64,000 nt of DNA from Bog-756 sp963835465. Its GTDB lineage: Bacteria > Actinomycetota > Acidimicrobiia > Acidimicrobiales > RAAP-2. Below, piece after piece: positions 29,613 to 38,733 of this stretch. The stretch is from positions 124,001 to 188,000 of the forward strand of contig CAWIFR010000004.1 in NCBI GenBank assembly GCA_963835465.1, given 5' to 3'. The notes beneath the pieces were generated by a model, which worked only from the letters and a program-made list of their open reading frames with translations, did no database searches and had not been told where the DNA came from. The translations under genes and the position numbers were made by a program. Every line of letters starts with the position of its first letter. Positions within the stretch are counted from its first letter, which is position 1.

Positions 29613-31976
29613 ATGGCTTTGCCCATCGAGGACTACGGAATCATCGGCGACCTCCACACCGCCGCACTGGTAGGTCGGGATGGGTCAATCGACTGGCTGT
29701 GCCTGCCCCGATTCGACTCGGCAGCCTGTTTTGCCAAACTGCTGGGTGACGAGGACCACGGCTCGTGGAGGTTGGCCCCCAAAGGGTCCCACGGGGCTAC
29801 GCACCGGCACTACCGGGGCGACACCCTGGTCCTGGAATCGGAGTTCGTCACTGACGAGGGAACCGTCAGGGTCATCGACTGCATGCCCATCCGCCAGCGG
29901 CACCCTGAGGTGGTGCGCCTGGTCGAGGGGGTGCGGGGCAAGGTGAGCATGGAGATGGTCCTGACCATCCGCTTTGGGTACGGCCAGATCGTCCCGTGGG
30001 TGCGCAGGATCGATGGGACGCTCAATGCCATCGCCGGACCGGACGGTCTCTCCCTGTGGTCGCCCGTCGAGTGCCACGGCCGCGATCTCTCCACGGTGGC
30101 CGAGTTCACGGTCACCGAGGGACAGAGCATCCCCTTCTCTCTAACGTGGTTCCCGGCCAACGAGGAGCCCCCGCGTCCGATCGACGCGGCCTATGCCATT
30201 CAGAACACCGAGCTGTGGTGGACCGACTGGGCCTCTCAGTGCACCTACGACGGGGACTACCGCGAAGCGGTGGTTCGCTCGTTGATCACGCTAAAGGCCC
30301 TGACCTACGAGCCCACCGGCGGCATCGTGGCCGCAGCAACCACCTCCTTGCCCGAGACGCTGGGTGGAACCCGCAACTGGGACTATCGGTTCTGCTGGCT
30401 CCGCGACGCCACCCTCACGCTTGAGTCCCTCATGCGAGGCGGGTTCTATCAAGAGGCCATGGCCTGGCGGAACTGGTTGCTGCGAGCCACGGCCGGGGAC
30501 CCCTCACAGATGCAGATCATGTACGGGGCCGCCGGCGAACGACGGCTCGACGAGTGGGAGGTCGACTGGCTGCCCGGGTACGAGGGCTCGGCCCCGGTTC
30601 GGATCGGAAACGCCGCCGCCGGGCAGTTCCAGCTAGACGTCTATGGCGAGGTCATGTCGGCTCTGTACGAATCGGAGTCGGCCGACAATCCGATTGACGG
30701 TGCCAGCTGGCAGTTCCAACTGTCGCTGATGGACTTTCTTCGCGACGGGTGGCACGAGCCCGATGACGGGATCTGGGAGGTGCGGGGGCCCCGGCGCCAC
30801 TTCACCCACTCGAAGGTGATGGCCTGGGTGGCCATCGACCGCGCCATCAAGACGGCCGAGGAATACGGACGGGAAGGCCCGATCGACCAGTGGAAGCAGG
30901 TCCGCAAGGAGATCCACGACGAGGTCTGCGACCAAGGGTTCAACGCCTCGATCGGTTCGTTCACCCAGTACTACGGTTCCGACCAGCTCGACGCCAGCCT
31001 GTTGATGATCCCGTTGGTCGGATTCCTCCCCGCCAACGACCCGAGGGTGCGCGGGACCATCGAGGCTGTCGAGCGAGAGCTGGTGGACGGAGGGTTCGTC
31101 CTCCGGTACCGCACCGCCGACACGGGTGACGTCGATGGGCTCACGGGACGGGAGGGTGCCTTCCTGGCGTGCTCGTTCTGGTTGGCCGACTGTCTTTCCC
31201 TGCTGGGCCGGGAGCACGATGCCCGCCAGCTGTTGGATCGGCTGCTGGGCCTGCGCAACGACCTGGGCCTGCTCGCTGAAGAGTACGATCCGGTGGCCGG
31301 CCGGCTGGTTGGCAACTTTCCCCAGGCCTTCTCTCACGTGTCCCTGGTCAACTCGGCGGCCAAGCTCGTGGGTCAGGAGAAGCCGTCGTCGGAGCACGTC
31401 ATTCTCGGGCTGGCCCGACGGGCGTTGACCCGAGGTAGATCCGCTCCGGTTGAGCGTCACCTGAGTGGGGTCTCGGCCCAATCGATGGTGAGTACGTTGG
31501 TGAAAAACGCCGGAAGTGGCGCCGTTGGGGGAGTGGCCAGCGCCATCCAGGCCGCGGTGACCCCGGCCGCGCCTGACCGGAAGGATCAGGTTTTTGCGGC
31601 GGCTCGGTCTGAGCGGAGGGGTAAGCCCACCACCAAGCCTTCGGTGAGGAAGTCGAGGGCACTGGCGACCAAGGCACCGGTGAAGGCACCTGGCGCCGCA
31701 GAAATCACAGTCAGGCCGGCGGCCGCCAAGAAGTCCGCGGCCCGGAAGGCGAAGGCCATGGCCAAGAAGGCAGGTAAGGGCAAGGCCACAACAAAGAAGG
31801 CCTCAGCGAAGGAGGCTGCGGTACCGAAGGCCAGACCAAGGAAAGTGGCGGCAACGAGGTCCGCAGCAAAGAAGGTTTCGGCAAAGAGATCTCCAGCAAA
31901 GCGATCCGCAGCAAAGAAGGTCCCGGCAACAAAGGCATCGGCAAAGAGGGCCGCGGCCGTGACCGAGGACCGCTAG
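29613..31976 (+). CDS. GH15 glucoamylase/trehalase-like enzyme with histone-H1-like tail
   Basis: 787 residues. Residues 1-610 are a complete GH15 protein: PIEDYGIIGDLHTAALVGRD at the start, RNWDYRFCWLRDA in the (alpha/alpha)6 barrel, the acid Glu region in EVDWLPGYEGSAPVRIGN and the base Glu region in GREGAFLACSFWLADCL. Actinobacterial relatives hydrolyse trehalose or alpha-glucans. From about residue 655 a tail of about 130 residues rich in Lys, Ala, Pro and Ser follows (AAKKSAARKAKAMAKKAG), unlike any known GH15 ending. The tail has no predicted structure and is strongly basic. Frame and stop are intact, so it is not an obvious artefact. Confidence 0.9.
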   Translation: MALPIEDYGIIGDLHTAALVGRDGSIDWLCLPRFDSAACFAKLLGDEDHGSWRLAPKGSHGATHRHYRGDTLVLESEFVTDEGTVRVIDCMPIRQRHPEVVRLVEGVRGKVSMEMVLTIRFGYGQIVPWVRRIDGTLNAIAGPDGLSLWSPVECHGRDLSTVAEFTVTEGQSIPFSLTWFPANEEPPRPIDAAYAIQNTELWWTDWASQCTYDGDYREAVVRSLITLKALTYEPTGGIVAAATTSLPETLGGTRNWDYRFCWLRDATLTLESLMRGGFYQEAMAWRNWLLRATAGDPSQMQIMYGAAGERRLDEWEVDWLPGYEGSAPVRIGNAAAGQFQLDVYGEVMSALYESESADNPIDGASWQFQLSLMDFLRDGWHEPDDGIWEVRGPRRHFTHSKVMAWVAIDRAIKTAEEYGREGPIDQWKQVRKEIHDEVCDQGFNASIGSFTQYYGSDQLDASLLMIPLVGFLPANDPRVRGTIEAVERELVDGGFVLRYRTADTGDVDGLTGREGAFLACSFWLADCLSLLGREHDARQLLDRLLGLRNDLGLLAEEYDPVAGRLVGNFPQAFSHVSLVNSAAKLVGQEKPSSEHVILGLARRALTRGRSAPVERHLSGVSAQSMVSTLVKNAGSGAVGGVASAIQAAVTPAAPDRKDQVFAAARSERRGKPTTKPSVRKSRALATKAPVKAPGAAEITVRPAAAKKSAARKAKAMAKKAGKGKATTKKASAKEAAVPKARPRKVAATRSAAKKVSAKRSPAKRSAAKKVPATKASAKRAAAVTEDR
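31680..31967 (+). repeat. Lys/Ala-rich low-complexity coding segment
   Basis: Last 290 bp of the GH15 gene. Units such as AAKKA, AKRS and PAKR recur with frequent aag and gca codons, giving lower GC and a different codon choice from the catalytic part. It resembles the C-terminal tails of actinobacterial HU proteins and eukaryotic H1. Confidence 0.85.
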
Positions 31977-31981
31977 CTCCG

Positions 31982-32998
31982 ATGAGCGGAACCCATGACC
32001 ACGGTCCCCATTCCGAGGGCCAGCAACGTCATCCGTTCGATCCGAGCGACCGCTCGGCACCGCAGGCCGGAGTGACCGTGGCTGACGGTGTCATCGAATT
32101 GGACACGCTGCTCGGCGGTTGGGAGCGGGTGACCGCCGGCTACCTCATCGAGGGCAGTGGTCCGGTGTTGGTCGAGACGGGAAGCCAGAGTTCCGTGCCG
32201 GTGCTCCTGGCGCAGCTCGAGCAGCTCGGTGTCGGCGCCTCTGATTTGGCCGGCGTCGTGGTCACTCACATCCATCTCGATCATGCCGGTGGGGTGGGGG
32301 ACGTGGCCCGCGCCTTCCCAAAGGCCACGGTGTACGTCCATCCCAAGGGGGCCAGGCACCTGGCCGACCCGACCCGCCTGGTGGACTCGGCCGCCAGGGT
32401 CTACGGGTCGCTACTCGACTCCCTCTACGGTCGGCTCGACCCCACGCCCTCCGAGCGCATCCACGTTCTGGAGGACGGTGAAGCGATCCCCGTCAGCTCC
32501 AACCGGTCCCTTGTCGCCGTCGACTCGCCGGGTCATGCCAAACACCATGTGGCCCTGCACGACACCCTGAGCGGTATCCTCTTCGCCGGGGACGCAGTGG
32601 GAGTCAAGCTGCCCGATGCGGGCGTGCTCCGGCCCTCCACCCCACCACCGGATTTCGACCTCAGTGCAGCCCTCTCGTCGCTCCGGCGTTTCGCTGAACG
32701 GCGTCCGACCGGGTTGGCCTTGGCCCACTACGGGCTGCTCGCCGACCCCCTCGACGTGCTGGACGAAGCCGATGGCACACTCAGAAAGTGGGCCGACGTT
32801 GCCGAGTCGGCGTTCCGGGATGGACGGGACATCGCTTCGGCCCTGGCGGTCGAGTTCGAGTCCGATCTGGACGGGGTCCCCGAAGTGCACCGAGAAAAGC
32901 TTGAGGTCATGAACGGGGTGCACTCCAACGCCGCGGGCCTCCATCGCTGGCTGTCCACGTGGGAGGCCACAGGTGGGTCCGGCGCCGACCTTCAGTGA
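31982..32998 (+). CDS. Metallo-beta-lactamase-fold hydrolase
   Basis: 338 residues, starting 5 bp after the GH15 stop. The di-metal motif THIHLDHAGG is at about residues 95-104; a further His lies in DSPGHAKHHVAL, an Asp in LFAGDAVGVK and a His in LALAHYG. This set fits a two-metal hydrolase of the glyoxalase-II/lactonase type. The N-terminal 30 residues are hydrophilic and His-rich. The substrate is unknown. It may be co-transcribed with the GH15 gene. Confidence 0.87.
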   Translation: MSGTHDHGPHSEGQQRHPFDPSDRSAPQAGVTVADGVIELDTLLGGWERVTAGYLIEGSGPVLVETGSQSSVPVLLAQLEQLGVGASDLAGVVVTHIHLDHAGGVGDVARAFPKATVYVHPKGARHLADPTRLVDSAARVYGSLLDSLYGRLDPTPSERIHVLEDGEAIPVSSNRSLVAVDSPGHAKHHVALHDTLSGILFAGDAVGVKLPDAGVLRPSTPPPDFDLSAALSSLRRFAERRPTGLALAHYGLLADPLDVLDEADGTLRKWADVAESAFRDGRDIASALAVEFESDLDGVPEVHREKLEVMNGVHSNAAGLHRWLSTWEATGGSGADLQ

Positions 32999-33017
32999 GG
33001 GAGGCTTCCACTAGGTC

Positions 33018-33628
33018 GAGGTCCAATCATCGTGCTGCCGGATCCGAACGGATACCTGACGACCGACTCGGAGTGCGTGAACAGCAAGTTCGGCAACGCC
33101 GAGTCCTACCTGGCCGAAGATGTGCCCGCCTTCGCCCGGGGCCAGTTCGACGCCACTTCGGGCCCTGATTCGCTGGCCATCGGCGGACTGTCGGCCGGGG
33201 GAACCTGCTCGGTGATGCTGGCTCTCCGACATCCCCAGGTCTATCCGACCTTTGTCACCTACTCCGGATTCGCCTCACCCCAGTACCAAGACTCCACACG
33301 GGCCGACACCACCAACGTCTTGTTCGGGGGGTCCGAAGATCGCTTCGCCGCCCATGATCCGCTCCGGATTCTCCGTACTGGTCGATCTGACGGCTTGGCC
33401 GGATGGTTCGAGGTGGGCGACCAAGACACCGATCCGCGGGAAGGCGCCCGATCGGTCCAGCCGGCCGCCCTGAAGGCCGGCATCGCTACCGGTGTCCTGG
33501 TGCGACCAGGTGGCACGAATTCAGCCTCTGGAGTCAGGCCCTCCAGGATCCATTCCCATTGGCTCACGTGGCGGCTCGGCCTCATCCCGAAACCGGCTTT
33601 CGAACCGGCGACGTGCGAGTTCCCGTGA
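33018..33628 (+). pseudogene. C-terminal half of an alpha/beta-hydrolase-fold esterase (5' truncated, one frameshift)
   Basis: Readable from PIIVLPDPNGYLTT through AIGGLSAGGTCSVMLALRHP, the nucleophile elbow, and GWFEVGDQDTDPRE to KPAFEPATCEFP at 33628, with a frame change near 33540. Members of this family (antigen-85-like esterases with an N-terminal membrane domain) are about 400 residues, so roughly the first 250 are absent; the upstream gene ends at 32998. The first in-frame ATG/GTG-like start (CTG/GTG at 33032) lies inside the fold. Confidence 0.7.
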
Positions 33629-33737
33629 CGGCCGGACTGGGCAGTGGACGACGACGTTGCGCGGGGACCCGGAACTGGTTTCCAATGGCGGGGAGCCGCT
33701 GGGACCCGGTGGCCGGCCGAGCGAGGAGACGGAGGCG

Positions 33738-34659
33738 ATGATCAGCATCCTGTTCGCGTCTGCTCGGCGCCTTCAGCCAGGCCCTCACCTCTGTGCTCCA
33801 AAAGCTGGCCAACGTGGCCGGGGCGGACGAGAAGCGATCTGGCTGGGAGACGACCAAATTCCTCATCCGCCAGCCCATCTGGCTGATCGGAATGGTGTGC
33901 ATGGGTGGGACCTTCATCTTCACCGCTCTGGCTCTCTACTTCGGCACTCTGGCCACGGTCCAACCGATCCTGGTCACCGAGCTCATCTTCACCCTGGCGC
34001 TGCGGGCCCTCTGGCTTCACGACCGGATCGCCTCTCCGACCTGGGGCGCAGCCGCGCTCCTGTGCGCCGGACTTTTCGGCTTTCTGGTGGTCGCCCATCC
34101 CGAGGAGGGTCACGGTCGGCCCACGGCGGCAGCGTGGGCCGTGGCCCTCGGCAGCCGCGGCCTCCTCATCGTGGTCTTGTTGCTCCTTAGCCGGTGGGGC
34201 AACTCGCCGGCCCGTAAGGCGGCCCTGCTCGGGGCGGCTGCCGCCCTGGTCTGGGCCATCGACGCCGCTTTCGTGAAGGCGGCGACCGAGGTGCTGGCCC
34301 ACGAAGGCTGGTCCGGGCTGTTCGAACACTGGCCCATCTATGCCGTGGTGGCCAGCGGGGTGTTGGGCACGGTGCTCCTCGGGGCTGCCTTCGCTGCCGG
34401 CCCGCTGGCCGCGTCGCAGTCGGCCCTGCTCATCGTCGACCCATTGGCCAGCATCGCCATCGGCATCGAGCTCTTCGGGGAGCAACTGCGGAACTCACCG
34501 GCGGCGATCGTCCTCCAGATCCTCTTCCTGGGCGGCATGTTCGCCGGAGTGGTCCTGCTCTCCAGGTGGGCTCCCCCGGAGATGGAGGCCAGGGCCAAAC
34601 GATCGCCGCGGGTCGTCCCCACGGGAGACCCCGACGACCTCACGGCGGAGCCCGCGTAG
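33738..34659 (+). CDS. DMT-superfamily (EamA-like) transporter, one frameshift near start
   Basis: ATG 33738, preceded by GGAGACGGAGG, gives MISILFA, then one base is missing and the other frame continues LLGAFSQALTSVLQKLA. About nine or ten helices follow in two halves (GGTFIFTALALYFGTLATVQ and AAFAAGPLAASQSALLIVDP), as in EamA-type exporters. The basic C-terminal tail is cytosolic. The family exports metabolites such as amino acids or nucleosides; the substrate is unknown. The stop is at 34659. Confidence 0.78.
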
Positions 34660-34997
34660 CTTCGCGGTTCGAGCAATGACTACAATAAGTGGTCGAACAA
34701 CCGCGATTAGTGGACTAAGACAGCTCGCTTGGCCAGGCCGTTGAGGGCGAGGAGCGGTTGAATTAACGCTCAACGTAAACGAATGGCCTCACAGGTTGGG
34801 TGAAAATACATCACTCGGTGTGGTGGCCTTAGCGCTGTATGCAAGGTGTCCGAGGTCGGAGCCCGTGCCAAGGGAAGTACGGGTGGTCGGGGCACGTCAG
34901 CGCGGGTCCCTGATCCATTGCCCCTGCCAGGTCGCGTGCTGTAGCTTGCCCGGAACCAAGTGGGTATTTTTCGCACGACGAGTGAGGGCAGGGTGCG
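34660..34997. other. Non-coding region, AT-richer, upstream of the secreted phosphoesterase
   Basis: 338 bp without a convincing gene. It begins with an imperfect inverted repeat, CGCGGTTCGA (34663-34672) facing TCGAACAACCGCG (34693-34705), 3 bp after the transporter stop. There is no T-run, so it is either a weak terminator or an operator. The middle (34740-34830) is unusually AT-rich for this genome and may hold the promoter. AGGGCAGGG just before 34998 serves as ribosome site. I could not match a known riboswitch. Confidence 0.6.
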
Positions 34998-37553
34998 ATG
35001 TTGAAGCGAGTAATTGGCGGGGTAGTTCTGGTGGTCGCCGGGGTGGTGCCGTTGGCATTGTCGGTGGCCCCGGCCGGTGCGGACACACCGATATCGGTGA
35101 CTCCCTACTCAGGATTCAACCCTCTGCTGACGAGGGCGCCCTATGTCACCGACCTCACTCAGCAGTCGGCCTACATCAACTGGGCCACGCTCAACACCAA
35201 TACCGTCCCCGGCGGCGCCAACATCTTCGGCTCGGTGCAGGTCGTCCCGATGAACGGTTCCAGTTGCCCGGTGTCGACGACGTGGACGCCCTCGGCCATG
35301 ACTGCTCCGTCAACGCTGCCACCGGCCACCAACCCGACTTCCACCCCTGGCAACCAGACCGGGTCTCAGTTCAACGTGTCGGGAGCGAGCACGACCCAGA
35401 GCGAGTATCAGAACTCGGTGCTGGTCACCGGTCTGGCTCCGGGCACGTCCTACTGCTACACGGTGTTTGCCACCCACAGCGCCGGGGCCGCTGACCTGCT
35501 TCCGGCCAGCAAGCCATGGCAGTCGTTCACCACGCTGCTCCCGGCGAACACCTCGTCGACCCAGCCGGTGACCTTCGACCTGATCAACGACACCGGCGAG
35601 AACTACTACAACACCAACGCCAACGCCGCGCTCGACGTTCCGTTCAACAGCACCGGAGCGCCGGTCAACCCCGACCAGGCGGCGTTGTACAACGAGATCG
35701 GGAATTCGGGAGCGAACTTCCTCCTTTCGGTGGGTGACATCGGTTACAACAGCTCCAACCAGTCCAACTTCGGCGACCTGACCCAGACAGGGACCCAGCC
35801 CGAGGTGAGCGACATCTTCGGGCCAAGCTACCTGCCCCAGGCCAACGGCATCCCGGTCTTCGCCGGCTCCGGCGACCACGATCAGACCATCAACCCACTA
35901 AAGATCTTCCCGACCCCGGTCACTGCCGCGTCCTCTGGGGGCACCTACGCCCTTGACAGCTACTCGGGCACCGACGGCATTACCGGTTCAGCCGCCGATG
36001 ACTGGTACGCCTTTTCCACCGGCAACGTCCGCGTCTACGTGATCGACGGCACCTGGTCCGAAGCGGTGGCCAACAAGCTGGGGACCACCACCGGTGCGCT
36101 GTGTGGCAATGTCGGAGCCTCCGCGGTCAACAGCTGCATGGCCTATCAGGCCGATGCCGACGAGCACTGGCAGACCTCCTCGCCCGAGTACCAGTGGCTC
36201 CAGAGGGACCTCGCCGCTCATCCGGGAGGTGTGAAGCTGGCCGTGTTCCACTTCCCGGTGCGCTCGGTCAACGCCTCGCAGCCCTCGGACCCCTACGTCC
36301 AGAACAGCTCGGCCAACCCGAAGGCTTCGACCAGCCTCGAGGCCCTGTTGGCCAAGAACGGCGTCGGCATCGCCTTCAACGGCCACGCCCACACCTACCA
36401 ACGGATCATCCCGAACAACTACCTGCAGAACAATCAGCTCATCAACTACGTCACCGGTGGAGGCGGCGGCGTTCTTCAGCCGGTGATCGGCGGCAGCTGT
36501 TCGACCATGACGTCGACGGCCAGCGTGTACGCCCTCGGTTGGTCGCCCTCCACCAACGCCGGCTCGACCTGCGGTGCGGGGGTACCCACACCGACCTCGG
36601 CCAGCGACGTCTACGAGTTCCTGAAGGTCACCGTGGTCGGCGACCGGGTCACCGTCACCCCGACCAACGCCGCCGGGGGTACCTTCGACGTCCAGACCTA
36701 CGATCTGAGTGCCTTGGCCGCTCGCGGCGGCGGTTCGCCGTCCGGACCCCCGAGCAGCCCCACCGGCGGATCCGGGTCGACCGCGTGCATGAGCCACCTG
36801 CCTTCGGGCACGGTGGTGGGAGCGGCGGCCGCCAAGGGCGGGGTGACCGGGTACTACGAGGTGGACGCGGCCGGTGACGTGGCCGCCTTCGGCGGGGCGG
36901 CCTGCTACGGAGCCATGACCGGCACTCCCCTCAACCAGCCCATCGTGGGTATGGCTACTGATGCAACCGGAGGCGGCTATTGGCTGGTGGCCCGGGACGG
37001 CGGCATCTTCGCCTTCGGGGACGCACAGTTCCACGGCTCCACCGGTGGGATTCACCTCAATCAGCCCATCGTGGGCATGTCCTCGGACAGATCGGGCAAC
37101 GGGTACTGGCTGGTGGCTAGCGATGGCGGCATCTTCTCCTTCGGTGACGCCGTCTTCCACGGCTCCACCGGGGCCATGCACCTCAACCGACCGGTTGTCG
37201 GGATGACCTCGGACGCCTCGGGCAACGGGTACTGGCTGGTGGCCACCGATGGCGGCATCTTCTCCTTCGGTGACGCCGTCTTCCACGGCTCCACCGGGGC
37301 CATGCACCTCAACCGACCGGTTGTCGGGATGACCTCGGACGCCTCGGGCAACGGCTACTGGCTGGTTGCCAGCGATGGCGGCATCTTCACCTTCGGGGAC
37401 GCTGTATTCCATGGCTCCACCGGGGCGATGGTCCTCAACCGACCGATCATCGGCATGGCGTCCGATTGGACCGGCAACGGCTACTGGCTGATGGCCTCGG
37501 ATGGTGGGATCTTCACCTTCGGCGACGCACCGTTCCTCGGGTCTGCGGCATAG
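34998..37553 (+). CDS. Secreted metallophosphoesterase (purple-acid-phosphatase-like) with GNGYWLVASDGGIF surface repeats
   Basis: 851 residues. A signal peptide (residues 1-29, ending PAGADT) precedes an Fn3-like domain (residues 35-160) and a metallophosphoesterase domain: an Asp in FDLINDTGENYY, LSVGDIGYN, SGDHDQTI, FHFPVRS and FNGHAHTYQR. The third motif reads G-D-H-D where the usual motif and the paralogue at 61813 have G-N-H. A Ser/Pro/Gly linker leads to five 42-residue repeats. The exported enzyme probably releases phosphate or cleaves a phosphodiester at the surface, with the repeats anchoring or displaying it. Confidence 0.85.
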   Translation: MLKRVIGGVVLVVAGVVPLALSVAPAGADTPISVTPYSGFNPLLTRAPYVTDLTQQSAYINWATLNTNTVPGGANIFGSVQVVPMNGSSCPVSTTWTPSAMTAPSTLPPATNPTSTPGNQTGSQFNVSGASTTQSEYQNSVLVTGLAPGTSYCYTVFATHSAGAADLLPASKPWQSFTTLLPANTSSTQPVTFDLINDTGENYYNTNANAALDVPFNSTGAPVNPDQAALYNEIGNSGANFLLSVGDIGYNSSNQSNFGDLTQTGTQPEVSDIFGPSYLPQANGIPVFAGSGDHDQTINPLKIFPTPVTAASSGGTYALDSYSGTDGITGSAADDWYAFSTGNVRVYVIDGTWSEAVANKLGTTTGALCGNVGASAVNSCMAYQADADEHWQTSSPEYQWLQRDLAAHPGGVKLAVFHFPVRSVNASQPSDPYVQNSSANPKASTSLEALLAKNGVGIAFNGHAHTYQRIIPNNYLQNNQLINYVTGGGGGVLQPVIGGSCSTMTSTASVYALGWSPSTNAGSTCGAGVPTPTSASDVYEFLKVTVVGDRVTVTPTNAAGGTFDVQTYDLSALAARGGGSPSGPPSSPTGGSGSTACMSHLPSGTVVGAAAAKGGVTGYYEVDAAGDVAAFGGAACYGAMTGTPLNQPIVGMATDATGGGYWLVARDGGIFAFGDAQFHGSTGGIHLNQPIVGMSSDRSGNGYWLVASDGGIFSFGDAVFHGSTGAMHLNRPVVGMTSDASGNGYWLVATDGGIFSFGDAVFHGSTGAMHLNRPVVGMTSDASGNGYWLVASDGGIFTFGDAVFHGSTGAMVLNRPIIGMASDWTGNGYWLMASDGGIFTFGDAPFLGSAA
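36926..37550 (+). repeat. Five 126-bp coding repeats (WLVASDGGIF units)
   Basis: Each unit encodes about 42 residues of the form SD-x-SGNGYWLVASDGGIF then FGDAVFHGSTGAMHLN and RPVVGM. Units 2 to 4 are nearly identical at the DNA level (about 37,090-37,350), suggesting recent duplication. A more degenerate unit precedes the array. The last unit is truncated at the stop. Confidence 0.9.
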
Positions 37554-37558
37554 GGAGT

Positions 37559-37587
37559 CTCGGCCCTGGTCGTGGACCAGGGCCGAG
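37559..37587 (+). terminator. Perfect 13-bp stem-loop, probable terminator
   Basis: CTCGGCCCTGGTC (37559-37571), loop GTG, GACCAGGGCCGAG (37575-37587). It starts 5 bp after the stop of the repeat phosphoesterase. No U-tract follows, which is common for actinobacterial terminators. Confidence 0.8.
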
Positions 37588-37931
37588 CGCACGCGGCTGG
37601 GGCGCCGTGCCCCTGCCCAGGGAGTGTCGCCCTCAGTCGATCGGCCTGACGACCCAGGAGCGGCCCACCCGCTGATCGATTCCGAGGCGAGTGAGTCCCC
37701 TTCGAGAGTGCCCTGGGGGCGGTGCTCGATCGTCAGTCGGCCCTGTCGACGGTGATGCGGCGGATCGGCCGCCACCCCATCGATCGGTGCGCCTTGCTGC
37801 GCCGGGGGCGGCGGGTGACCTCGGACGGTCCCTCCGCCGAACTCGCTGAGCCGGGGGAACGATGACGGCCGGCGAGTCCAAGGTATCGTGACCGGTCGCG
37901 GGCGTGACCGCCCTTGACAGAGGAGATGACG
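37588..37931. other. Non-coding gap before the enoyl-CoA hydratase
   Basis: About 340 bp after the stem-loop. No frame on either strand looks like a conserved protein; several short open frames are GC-driven. The last 30 bp contain CAGAGGAG, the ribosome site for the next gene. Confidence 0.6.
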
Positions 37932-38732
37932 ATGCCTGAGGCAGCGCCCGTGGTCGTGGCGGAGTATGAGGATGGCATCCTCACCCTCACTCTCAACCGT
38001 CCGGACGTCCGCAACGCACTCAACCGGGCCATGATGTACGCGCTCTGGGACGGGGTGGCTGACGCCGGGACCGACCCCGAAGTCGCCGCTGTCATCATCA
38101 CCGGGGCAGACCCGGCCTTCTGTGCCGGGGTCGATCTGAAGGAGGTGAGCGGCGAAGCGCCACCCTCGGCGGTGCTCCGCGAGACCGGCCCAGCACCGAG
38201 GCGGGACACCAACGGCCTGTTCCGCTTCCTCCCTGTCATCGACAAGCCGGTGATCGGCGCCATCAACGGCGTCGCGGTGACCGGAGGACTCGAGGTCGCC
38301 CTGCAGTGCACGTTTCTGGTCGCCTCGGAACGAGCGCGATTCGGGGACACCCACGCCCGGGTGGGGATCATGCCCGGAGGAGGCATCACCGTCCTGATGG
38401 CGCAGTCGATCGGCCTCCGGCGCGCCATCGAGGCGTCGTTGACCGGGAATTTCCTCACTGCCGACGAGGCATTGAGTCTGGGTCTGGTGAACCATGTTGT
38501 GCCCCACGACGAGCTTCTGGCCCATGCACGACGGCTCGCCGGCGACATCGTGCATAACGACCAGACCAGCGTCCGCCGGCTGATGCAGCACTACCGCCAG
38601 ATGGCCAACGCCGCCACGCTCGATGAGGCCCATCTTATCGAGGGCCTCATGGCCGAGACCTGGCAACCGGGTACCACCCTCGTGGCTGAACGCCGGGCCG
38701 AGGTGGCCGCCCGGGGCCGCGCCCAGGCCTGA
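37932..38732 (+). CDS. Enoyl-CoA hydratase/isomerase (crotonase)
   Basis: 266 residues from ATG 37932, chosen because AGAGGAG lies 6 bp upstream (ATG 37926 would sit directly on it, and TTG 37914 has none). The oxyanion-hole segments are AFCAGVDLKE and GVAVTGGLEVAL. RFGDTHARVGIMPGGG places His-Ala where many hydratases carry a catalytic Glu; this variant is common in actinobacterial crotonases, so the reaction may differ. It is coupled to an F420-type enzyme 1 bp downstream, which suggests acyl-CoA or steroid-type catabolism. Confidence 0.87.
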   Translation: MPEAAPVVVAEYEDGILTLTLNRPDVRNALNRAMMYALWDGVADAGTDPEVAAVIITGADPAFCAGVDLKEVSGEAPPSAVLRETGPAPRRDTNGLFRFLPVIDKPVIGAINGVAVTGGLEVALQCTFLVASERARFGDTHARVGIMPGGGITVLMAQSIGLRRAIEASLTGNFLTADEALSLGLVNHVVPHDELLAHARRLAGDIVHNDQTSVRRLMQHYRQMANAATLDEAHLIEGLMAETWQPGTTLVAERRAEVAARGRAQA

Positions 38733-38733
38733 C

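Noticed and set aside
34660..34997. c-di-AMP or c-di-GMP riboswitch before the exported phosphoesterase
   Set aside because: I could not align conserved riboswitch elements; only a short inverted repeat and an AT-rich part are supported.
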